9,273 bases of DNA from NCBI GenBank assembly GCA_937916415.1, contig CALGGH010000192.1, positions 1-9,273 of the forward strand, read 5' to 3'. The position numbers were made by a program, and so were the translations under genes. The stretch comes from an uncultured Lachnospiraceae bacterium. Its GTDB lineage: Bacteria > Bacillota > Clostridia > Lachnospirales > Lachnospiraceae. Shown one piece after another: positions 6,301-9,273 of the stretch (position 1 is its first letter; each line of letters opens with the position of its first letter). Under the pieces are notes generated by a model. The model was not told the DNA's origin. It searched no databases and worked only from the letters and a program-made list of their open reading frames with translations.

Positions 6301-9219
6301 GCGAGGGTGACGGCCGTTAGCAGCGGCGGCAGCTGTACTTTGTACCGGTACGTACCCTCAGAGACTGAGGACGGCGAGGGAGAGACGATATCCGCCACGG
6401 AAGGGATCAGCATAGACCGCATAGGTGGAGGCGAGACGTACGTTGTAACCGGTTCTCTGCCCCTTGCAGAGGATGCCGAAGAGGCTCTGGTCAAGATCAC
6501 GCTTGCGGATGCGGAGGGCAATGAACTGGGCTACGTCACCATCACCGATGCACTCACCCCTGACGTCGCCATACGGGATATCAGCATCAGCGACTCGGGC
6601 ACGCGCAACGTCTATAACGTGTCGGGCATAGTCGTCAATGATGGATCGGCGCGTGCGGATGCCGGTGTGATCCGCATCGTGGCGGAGAGAGGTTCGCAGG
6701 ATAAGACCCTGCTGCAGCTTAAGTATCCCTCGCTTATGCCGGGAGAGAGCTATGAGTTTGGCGAAGAGGATGAGGACGGCAAAAGGTTAGTGGAGCTTGA
6801 GACCTCCGATGATGATTTCACATTGATCGCGGATACGTCAGTCAGTGCCGGCACGGCTGAGAGCCGGGAATGGGAGAATCCGGACTTCATCGCGGAGGAA
6901 CTGCAGCTCTATGCGGTTTATACCGGCAGGATCGGCAGATACAGGATCCCGGTACTTGATGCAGGATCAGGCGGTGATGACGGTGCGGAGCGTAGTTTCA
7001 TCACACGGTCAATTTCTTCAGAGGAGCTTGAAACTCTGGGATACGTGACCGGGGTTCAAGTGGATGCGGTCAGAGCCGCTAATGATGATGACGGGTATCT
7101 TACGGGAGATGTTGTAAGCAGCGGCAACGGCGCGATCACGTTGGAAATCGGCGAGATCGTGGATCTCCAGACAGAGATCCTCACCAATTCACCCGGAAGA
7201 GGCGCACAGGCAGCGGTGGATGAGGATGGCAAAACAATAGAGACATCCACCGGAACGGAAGGTCTGATTTGCATTTACGAATATGACGGTGACAATCTGG
7301 GAATAGGTACAGATGGCATGTTCCATGCCTTGAGGAACGGCAGAGGCAGGCTAAAGGTCTACGTATATCCGGACGTGCATACATATACGGCTGAAAATGA
7401 CGCCGGTATTTACACCTCGGTGATCGACGGTGACGAATTCCAGGTCATGAGCGATGAGGGATCCATTACGAAGGATGGGTTCCATTCCCTGCCGGCGGCT
7501 GCCATCAGAACCTTTGCGCTGGACGTCGAAGTGGTTGACAAAGGCGAGAGAATTGAGTCGACCGATTCCGTAGTCGCAGGCGGCATACGCTACCGCATCC
7601 TCAGTCAGAACGAAGTGGCCGCATGCGGCGTGGAGGACGGTAAGACCATGACGACGCTGACCATCCCGGCCACGGTCGGAATCGACGGCAGGAAATATGA
7701 AGTAACGCGCATAGACGCGTATTCCTTCAATAAGGACAACAAGCTGAAGAAGGTGAGCATCGGAAAGAAAGTGACGATGATCGGCAGCGGAGCATTCGAG
7801 GGGTGTGAGAATCTGACGAAGGTGACCCTTGGCAGCGGACTTGTTGATATCGGAGAGGGTGTGTTTAGGAACTGTGCCGCATTGTCAGCGATTACGTTGC
7901 CCGGTAAGCTTGAGCGTATAAATGCGGAGGCATTTTATGGCTGCTCCGCCATTAAGGCACTGATGATCCCTGCAGCTGTCACATATATCGGGGACAGAGC
8001 CTTCTACGGATGTACCGGATTAAATAAGATCACTATCAGATCCGAAAAGCTGACGGGAGATAGCTTAGGCAAGGACGTATTTACCGGAGTGCCGCAGGAT
8101 GCGATATATCAGCTGACCATCAAAGATGCAGCCGTCAGGGATGAACTGACCGGAATGCTGACGGATGAGTCAGAGCAGTTTACGGATAAAAAGGGCATCA
8201 TATATCAGATAGATTCCAAGGCTGACGGAACGCTGACGGTTATGGGACTGACCGATGATGCTGCTGCGAAGCTGAAGTCAATGTCAATTCCGGCGCAGAT
8301 GACCCGGAAGGGACGCAAATATGCCGTCACCGGCATAGCGGACAGTGCCTTTGAGAATAACACGAAACTGACCGGGGTCACCATCCCCGGGACGGTCACG
8401 GCCATCGGAGAGAGGGCGTTTGCCGGAGACGTATCATTAAAGACCGCTTCGATCCCTGCAGCGGTGAAGTCCCTCGGCACGGAAGCCTACTCCGGATGCG
8501 TTAAGCTGAATAAAGTCACGATCGCTTCACCTGATCTGAAGGTGGGAGAGGATGCCTTTACGGGAGTTCCCGACACGGCGACGTTTAAATATGCCTTTAA
8601 GGGCGACGCGGCCGTCATAAAACTCGGAACACAGCTTCTGTCGGAGTCCTCTGACTTTGTGAGCAAGGCAGGACTTAAGTATGAGATACTTGATCCGGAA
8701 GTAAACTTAGTCCTGCTTACGGGATCGACCGATAAGGACATAAAGAAGCTTACCGTGCCGGATACCGTGGTCTACCGCGGAGCGAAGCTCAGGGTGCTCT
8801 CGGTGGAGGACGGAGCCTTTGCATACCATAAGAAGCTTGCTAAGGTCGTGATCGGCAAGGAGGTCTATGAGATCGGATCCGACGCCTTCGTGGGATGCAC
8901 CGCCCTTACTTCCGTCACCATGAAGGGAACGAAGAACATATTCTTCAGTGCTTTTAAAGGCTGTACCTCGATCAAAAAGATCACCCTTCCCAAGACGGTT
9001 AGTTTCATCGCCAACGATGCCTTTAAGGGCTGCACGTCGCTTAGGACCATAACCATACAATCTGCCTCACCGACGGAGCTTGAGATGATCGGAACGGACG
9101 CATTTGGGGACGTCAATGCGAACGCGGTCTATAAGATATCGGCGAAGAAGAAGTCGGACAGGGAGACCATCACCCGGCTCTTGGCGGAGTCCGGAGTCGA
9201 CGCGGCGAAGATCAAATAG
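1..9219 (+). CDS. Giant multidomain cell-surface protein with BspA-type leucine-rich repeats (5'-partial)
   Basis: The frame is open from base 1, so the gene begins upstream of the window. The ATG at 100 is not a convincing start: no Shine-Dalgarno sequence precedes it, no signal peptide follows it, and 33 in-frame codons lie before it. It ends at TAG 9217-9219. Domain order by residue: transglutaminase-associated N-terminal segment 1-124, partial and full Calx-beta 125-275, acidic linker 276-340, unrecognised Cys-containing domain 341-545, beta-rich region 546-880, carboxypeptidase-regulatory-like 881-987, Ig-like 988-1095, helical and beta-rich regions to about 1409, probable beta-propeller 1511-2024, two Ig/CARDB-like domains 2058-2295, BIG2-like 2348-2514, BspA-type LRRs 2527-3072. 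Such proteins in Clostridia are typically exported and act in adhesion or ligand binding. That role is inferred here. There is no LPXTG motif, SLH domain or hydrophobic tail at the C-terminus, so any anchor must lie upstream or be non-covalent. No transglutaminase Cys-His-Asp core is present. Confidence 0.93.
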   Translation: MYRKTSSTRNYKKLSSAKKDVYSLIKGDFDSAYMGEKSIGQKVISGYDYYMVEMYTYADSGLSSDDIAEAYEAYIFDHPMNFVCSSGLLFDYDNELVCFVTESACKSTSKINKLRSKIESKIKKDGKAESGEVVAFLLQDAEGAEIGDAYSGYLNIADADEAEETVYSLREDTLSVSPDQDKAVVTIVRESGIDQIDFIAVGTKAIDAVAGEDYEAVAKELFFAAGVTEQTLEVPIIGRRDRESRFWIGVKSTGGALREESACLVTIEKAKKQAEISVLNAGDDIEASFSTEAKPMDGAVASLQTEAEQAKAENPSREDSVAERDNGQSELTGEEISNAIYTEDEEIFALGDGEMKYKEVTIYNKWGYGVGGNGTRVRLLDNIDLRGAEYLKVNLDLGGGYSVWNPQTRTTQSYWKKEVFTYLVDSATDQEIAPCIHFARGYDDDMNRTLVFRCENGGCFGCAEASIVGLMKGIDMPDSKVWVRLQKVTVGYGVYRCKINSNYDHMGEYREKIHTGEGKYENGKLMEYPRPYFTEEDGQHVEEKNFDIGQTVSASVWDGGGTNSQGVAADEGTLNFKGFKLAKPGAENSLSGFITTSDSFTFDVNFLNKYKDYRSSDGTFTLVPVYEPKGQTVEFVNDEGTVDGQADVKGVYDGFTSGYQLSATKLDTIRVSAKSKPGYNISSMVLQSPNGAMYNKTKSWTRWATRSTATDSTEGITLAAAVNYRGQMYTNANYTNWGTRDYCRVVTHYADVPAGSITMAPSPRSVNEGADGKLTYIQGPGAENDPNYNQTKAAGTTFTIDNIHLFEPYFFGATSKSGFHAYWVDGTLDTDGDGVEDAKLPGYASFSSTFGDQFRFIPKLPVKNKVYYNFVKDTYVGKEVKPLSLKGRLLLSDRLLLSGKKVQKGLGGITAFASGFKAGQEVKTDADGYYELESNDRFQYYDLYSYNVTFTGESEAGTIGVVYSQNPSKRGEVIVDASAEVNVTDVKLLVEQEKKGGSGKEYVTVDTSDAMLASSGGYFALPSGDRNFRLQMSAHRGSEVLAKGVLTFTNTDKTTATITGTEDASHSGLFTFDFNPRKNGIGAGATARVAFYVGDRALLSRDAGIKVADSVGTLRIVTTLASAGSGLKALGVANAEEGLIGFTDQAITLDWSGDFDAIADHLSDVYMDGDDRVVRIGLGKEVLSAGGEKAELFELARAAAMAQDEAGEAGNAAAIKAQNKLDEKLAAIQNAYKGEAAFSENLPMDLGYSLLMTFGRDDDDGRWYFKDMLCMASVDADSGATIDYETKLGLTVGVGMRLDAGGRTTFVVEERQDLTDEERKARRYYITDENKDSFDILSAAKKGEAALNSYGSLKLTPSISLTSCAGILGDMVRVEVDGRAEYDLTYGSLEAGSGACALSASIEVSVLHYSDRSSLSNGVYSAGESSLKEGRYADGVLNALSAGSERNYLYRSIDVLQAEDVSYMEGEDDWNGGWKDIAGGGLTQEIEALGAIDYGGIEAYFEGVLTSRIAPDPGFDMVSLGNGRFAAVFLNVPQGRTKDKDNSRAAYYTCFDGSDWSEPVILQDDGTLDQYPHIYSLGDKGALAVWSSVNADYKDTTDKIERQNALDLRGRFVDSNGKLDDDVLEITGTTGNEDAAASGAGIKISDFSADRVIGVFTNGDSLVTVYEKREYGSSGSGQTVGDMLYPKSSLIAYRTYDPAKGEWEDADETLSSMPGLSAIGGDAAEELLAVYNANVYGQKFYTGYLPEAVLYEDLDETGYYREGGSGVTAVKLDNPGTGMLLEGAAASYSTGGENIGVLAYTVDVDGDLSTLTDRELYLTTYDFEAGTFADPIYLTGVNVNPDASGAARPENGSPKFVSAGDALYLMWLRDGDVVAMNVGTLVQNESALVKEGKAGEISYRYIDKTPYSEGMTAVYDAPSALVSGRNASSSESLAAGAISAFDAETDGTYIYVLWPQEVDDRPESLKDGLKDIQMWGVKTNAADGHLSETTPPVQITSHYGERYDDVAFGVMDGELLGLASMIPSRMITASEAREIFDDYDEATFVPYAIWDDAGATAVKFGVSASGAARIENAGFLDAEAGGNASFSFEIRNYSFNELNGARVTAVSSGGSCTLYRYVPSETEDGEGETISATEGISIDRIGGGETYVVTGSLPLAEDAEEALVKITLADAEGNELGYVTITDALTPDVAIRDISISDSGTRNVYNVSGIVVNDGSARADAGVIRIVAERGSQDKTLLQLKYPSLMPGESYEFGEEDEDGKRLVELETSDDDFTLIADTSVSAGTAESREWENPDFIAEELQLYAVYTGRIGRYRIPVLDAGSGGDDGAERSFITRSISSEELETLGYVTGVQVDAVRAANDDDGYLTGDVVSSGNGAITLEIGEIVDLQTEILTNSPGRGAQAAVDEDGKTIETSTGTEGLICIYEYDGDNLGIGTDGMFHALRNGRGRLKVYVYPDVHTYTAENDAGIYTSVIDGDEFQVMSDEGSITKDGFHSLPAAAIRTFALDVEVVDKGERIESTDSVVAGGIRYRILSQNEVAACGVEDGKTMTTLTIPATVGIDGRKYEVTRIDAYSFNKDNKLKKVSIGKKVTMIGSGAFEGCENLTKVTLGSGLVDIGEGVFRNCAALSAITLPGKLERINAEAFYGCSAIKALMIPAAVTYIGDRAFYGCTGLNKITIRSEKLTGDSLGKDVFTGVPQDAIYQLTIKDAAVRDELTGMLTDESEQFTDKKGIIYQIDSKADGTLTVMGLTDDAAAKLKSMSIPAQMTRKGRKYAVTGIADSAFENNTKLTGVTIPGTVTAIGERAFAGDVSLKTASIPAAVKSLGTEAYSGCVKLNKVTIASPDLKVGEDAFTGVPDTATFKYAFKGDAAVIKLGTQLLSESSDFVSKAGLKYEILDPEVNLVLLTGSTDKDIKKLTVPDTVVYRGAKLRVLSVEDGAFAYHKKLAKVVIGKEVYEIGSDAFVGCTALTSVTMKGTKNIFFSAFKGCTSIKKITLPKTVSFIANDAFKGCTSLRTITIQSASPTELEMIGTDAFGDVNANAVYKISAKKKSDRETITRLLAESGVDAAKIK
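373..489 (+). other. C-terminal fragment of a Calx-beta-like domain
   Basis: Residues 125-163 read as the last two strands of a Calx-beta domain: AESGEVVAFLL, then DAEGAEIGDAYSGYLNIADA followed by DE. This follows the family pattern of E-x-F-x-V-x-L, a Gly-rich turn, then a final strand ending V-x-I-x-D-x-D. The piece aligns with the end of the next, complete copy (RESRFWIGVK, then CLVTIEK). The first two thirds of this domain are missing and the preceding sequence is of another type. Confidence 0.5.
490..825 (+). other. Calx-beta-like domain
   Basis: Residues 164-275 follow the Calx-beta scheme. A first strand (TLSVSPDQ) leads to VVTIVRESG, the usual strand carrying an Arg followed by a small turn. 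Then come FIAVGTKAIDAVAGEDYEAV, matching the family's T-x-x-G-T-A-x-x-G-x-D-Y signature, a strand ending in Phe-Phe (KELFFAAG), TEQTLEVPIIGRRD, matching the E-x-x-K-x-I-x-V-x-I-I-D-D strand, and a closing strand CLVTIEK. Calx-beta domains are extracellular beta-sandwiches, often Ca-binding and used as repeat spacers or adhesion modules. Some acidic Ca ligands look replaced (GRRDRE in place of a D-D-x-x-x-E pattern), so Ca binding is uncertain. Confidence 0.65.
826..1020 (+). other. Acidic, low-complexity Ala/Glu/Ser-rich linker
   Basis: Residues 276-340 are rich in Glu, Asp, Ala, Ser and Lys and poor in large hydrophobic residues (for example EAEQAKAENPSREDSVAERD). No fold pattern is visible. 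It separates the Calx-beta part from the next AT-rich domain and probably acts as a flexible spacer. Base composition drops gradually across it. Confidence 0.6.
1021..1635 (+). other. Unrecognised AT-rich domain with a cysteine cluster
   Basis: Residues 341-545 do not match a family I recognise. The segment alternates short beta strands (YKEVTIYNKWGYG, RVRLLDNIDL, YLKVNLDLGGGYSVW, VFTYLVDS, TLVFRC, VWVRLQKVTVGYG) and is rich in Gly, Tyr, Trp and Asn, which suggests a beta-sandwich or jelly-roll and possibly a ligand-binding module. Five cysteines fall within about 190 bases (codons at 1303, 1360, 1375, 1384, 1489), including a C-x4-C-x2-C motif. Hand-counted GC is 35% at 1201-1260, 42% at 1321-1380 and 40% at 1441-1500, against 60-67% in flanking parts, so it may have a different origin. 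No catalytic motif was identified. Confidence 0.45.
1636..2640 (+). other. Unassigned beta-rich region with a Ca-binding-type loop
   Basis: Residues 546-880 hold several beta-rich stretches I cannot assign: TLNFKGFKLAKPG and TFTLVPVYEPKG in the first part, then TVEFVNDEGTVDG and LDTIRVSAKSKPGYN, which look like Ig-like or prepilin-style beta-sandwiches. A Tyr/Asn/Thr-rich section follows (YRGQMYTNANYTNWG). At 2485-2511 the residues DTDGDGVED form a D-x-D-x-D-G-x-x-D loop like those of thrombospondin type 3 or dockerin/EF-hand-like Ca sites, though only one copy is present. The region ends with FRFIPKLPVKNKVYYNF, just before the carboxypeptidase-regulatory-like fold. Confidence 0.4.
2641..2961 (+). 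other. Carboxypeptidase-regulatory-like / CnaB-like beta-sandwich
   Basis: Residues 881-987 fit a transthyretin-like fold: a first strand (LSLKGRLLLSDRLLLSG) followed by GLGGITAFASGFKAG, a charged strand, then TDADGYYELE, the family's T-D-x-D-G-x-Y-x-L signature. The later strands YSYNVTFTGES and VNVTDVKLLVE close the domain. In surface proteins these modules are rigid spacers. CnaB members can carry isopeptide bonds, but I could not assign the Lys-Asn-Glu triad here. The pair RLLLSDRLLLSG is a short internal peptide repeat with different codons in each half. Confidence 0.6.
2962..3285 (+). other. Ig-like beta domain
   Basis: Residues 988-1095 show alternating strands (EYVTVDTSD, GYFALPSGDRNFRLQMSA, LAKGVLTFTNTDKTTATIT, GLFTFDFNP, ATARVAFYVGD) with Gly/Asn turns, consistent with an Ig-like or polycystic-kidney-disease-like beta-sandwich. 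No specific family signature can be named. It directly follows the carboxypeptidase-regulatory-like fold and probably continues the stalk. Confidence 0.35.
3286..3729 (+). other. Mixed region with an Ala/Glu/Lys-rich helix
   Basis: Residues 1096-1243 begin with beta-like sequence (VGTLRIVTTLAS, QAITLDWSGDF). Bases 3562-3702 then encode a strongly helical segment rich in Ala, Glu and Lys (KAELFELARAAAMAQDEAGE, then KAQNKLDEKLAAIQNAYKG) with hydrophobics at heptad-like spacing. It is the only long predicted helix in the middle of the protein and may form a short coiled coil or an inserted helical hairpin. I do not recognise a family. Confidence 0.4.
3730..4227 (+). other. Long amphipathic beta-strand region
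   Basis: Residues 1244-1409 contain a run of long strands with alternating polar and hydrophobic residues: MDLGYSLLMTFGRDD, WYFKDMLCMASVDAD, TKLGLTVGVGMRLDAGG, RTTFVVEERQD, GSLKLTPSISLTSC, MVRVEVDGRAEYDLTYG, CALSASIEVSVLHYS. The pattern suggests a large beta-sheet, possibly a beta-solenoid or beta-sandwich. An outer-membrane barrel is unlikely, since everything else about the protein suggests a Gram-positive host. A charged helical insert (DLTDEERKARRYY) interrupts it. Function unknown. Confidence 0.35.
4228..4530 (+). other. Unassigned spacer before the propeller
   Basis: Residues 1410-1510 contain a helical, Ser/Ala-rich stretch (SLKEGRYADGVLNALSAGSE) and an acidic Trp/Gly-rich stretch (MEGEDDWNGGWKDIAGGG), ending in IEAYFEGVLTSRIA. 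No family signature is visible. The segment links the amphipathic beta region to the probable propeller. Confidence 0.4.
4531..6072 (+). other. Probable beta-propeller domain (about 7-8 blades)
   Basis: Residues 1511-2024 carry a recurring blade-like pattern: a strand describing a value (FDMVSLGNGRFAAVFLN), a strand reading like a record (RAAYYTCFDGSDWSEPVILQ), then D-x-x-P and another GNG/GDK strand (YPHIYSLGDKGALAVWSS). Similar repeats follow: GDSLVTVYEKREYG then LIAYRTYDPAKGEWEDADE; NIGVLAYTVDVDGDLS then LYLTTYDFEAGTFADPIYLT; SPKFVSAGDALYLMWLRDGD; GTYIYVLWPQEVDD then IQMWGVKTNAADGHLSE. The W-S-x-P and D-G-x-W elements resemble sialidase-like or WD-type propeller blades, but no complete Asp-box (S-x-D-x-G-x-x-W) is clear and no sialidase Arg triad was recognised. 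A binding role is more likely than catalysis. Confidence 0.5.
6172..6885 (+). other. Two Ig/CARDB-like domains
   Basis: Residues 2058-2295 split into two similar beta-sandwiches. The first (6172-6552) has ASFSFEIRNYSFNELNGARV, then ETYVVTGSLPLAED and ALVKITLADAEGNELGYVTI. The second (6553-6885) has VAIRDISISDSG, YNVSGIVVNDGSARADAGVI, then YPSLMPGESYEFG and a final strand DDFTLIADTSVSAG. The pattern (a pair of strands with Asn-x-Gly, then a turn before a Pro-Gly-Glu strand) is that of CARDB-type cell-adhesion-related domains, which usually act as stalk modules. The first copy has an acidic insert (SETEDGEGET). Confidence 0.5.
7042..7542 (+). other. BIG2-like bacterial Ig-like domain
   Basis: Residues 2348-2514 contain the BIG2 hallmarks: YVTGVQVDAVRA, then AITLEIGEIVDLQTEIL, an acidic middle with a core strand (TEGLICIYEYDGDNLGI), then the signature I-G-x-D-G-x-x-x-A-L-x-x-G-x-x-x-L-x-V-x-V, seen as GIGTDGMFHALRNGRGRLKV. 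Further strands (FQVMSDEGSI, AAIRTFALDVEV) lead to the LRRs. In related proteins BIG2 domains often precede or follow LRR_5 arrays. Confidence 0.6.
7579..9219 (+). repeat. BspA-type (LRR_5/TpLRR) leucine-rich repeat array, three modules
   Basis: Residues 2527-3072 hold about 15 repeats of the BspA/TpLRR type. The repeat is about 23 residues long, for example AVTYIGDRAFYGCTG flanked by L-x-x-I-x-I-P. They fall into three modules at 7579-8193, 8194-8670 and 8671-9219. Each opens with a short strand (GGIRYRIL, GIIYQI, GLKYEIL), then a first repeat of exactly 32 residues, then 4, 2 or 3 units of about 23 residues, and finally a capping unit with FTGVPQDAIY, FTGVPDTATF or FGDVNANAVY plus a closing helix (DELTGMLTDE, IKLGTQLLSE, TITRLLAESG). 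LRR_5 arrays form curved solenoids and typically mediate protein or polysaccharide binding. The protein ends directly after the third closing helix. Confidence 0.85.
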
Positions 9220-9273
9220 ACTTAGGCACTGTAAACAAATAACTTCCTAATCTGCTTGTCTGAATTTCCATGT
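9220..9273. other. Short AT-rich 3' flank, possible insertion-sequence end
   Basis: Only 54 bases follow the stop codon. No hairpin followed by a T-run is visible, so no terminator is called. The stretch beginning GGCACTGTAAAC at 9225-9236, with an AT-rich continuation, looks by eye like the terminal inverted repeat of a transposable element. No transposase or second end lies in the window. On the minus strand a short frame is open from the window edge to a stop at 9222-9224, which could be the end of a convergent gene, but it is too short to judge. Confidence 0.2.

Noticed and set aside
7579..9219. CRISPR-like or tandem DNA repeat array
   Set aside because: The repetition is at the protein level (LRR units). 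The nucleotide sequences of the repeats are diverged and there are no uniform repeats with spacers.

Overview
The window is almost entirely one giant open reading frame on the + strand. It is already open at base 1 and ends at a TAG at 9217-9219, giving 3072 visible residues with the 5' end of the gene missing. There is no second credible gene. No promoter, tRNA, rRNA, CRISPR array or terminator can be seen. Only 54 bases follow the stop codon. Residue numbers in this annotation count from the codon at bases 1-3.

The protein looks like a giant secreted or cell-surface multidomain protein of the kind found in gut and rumen Clostridia, especially Lachnospiraceae. The C-terminal BspA-type (LRR_5/TpLRR) leucine-rich repeats, a bacterial Ig-like (BIG2) domain and a transglutaminase-associated N-terminal segment all point that way. 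The genus cannot be named from this sequence. Most of the gene is GC-rich (60-67% in lines counted by hand), with distinct AT-rich islands (35-42%).

Layout by nucleotide: 1-372, AT-rich segment resembling the helical domain that precedes a transglutaminase core; 373-489, the tail end of a Calx-beta domain; 490-825, a full Calx-beta-like domain; 826-1020, acidic low-complexity linker; 1021-1635, AT-rich unrecognised domain with a cysteine cluster; 1636-2640, unrecognised beta-rich region with a Ca-binding-type loop; 2641-2961, carboxypeptidase-regulatory-like/CnaB-like fold; 2962-3285, Ig-like; 3286-3729, mixed region with an Ala/Glu/Lys helix; 3730-4227, long amphipathic beta strands; 4228-4530, unassigned spacer; 4531-6072, probable beta-propeller; 6172-6885, two Ig/CARDB-like domains; 7042-7542, BIG2-like; 7579-9219, three tandem LRR modules, each with a 32-residue header repeat and a terminal cap.

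The most interesting points are these. The N-terminal junction near 360-390 fuses a transglutaminase-type leader directly to the last third of a Calx-beta domain, with an abrupt GC change. The LRR region is a triplication of header-LRR-cap modules. A predicted beta-propeller sits in the middle of a BspA-type protein. The function is inferred only as adhesion or binding at the cell surface. No catalytic site was identified.
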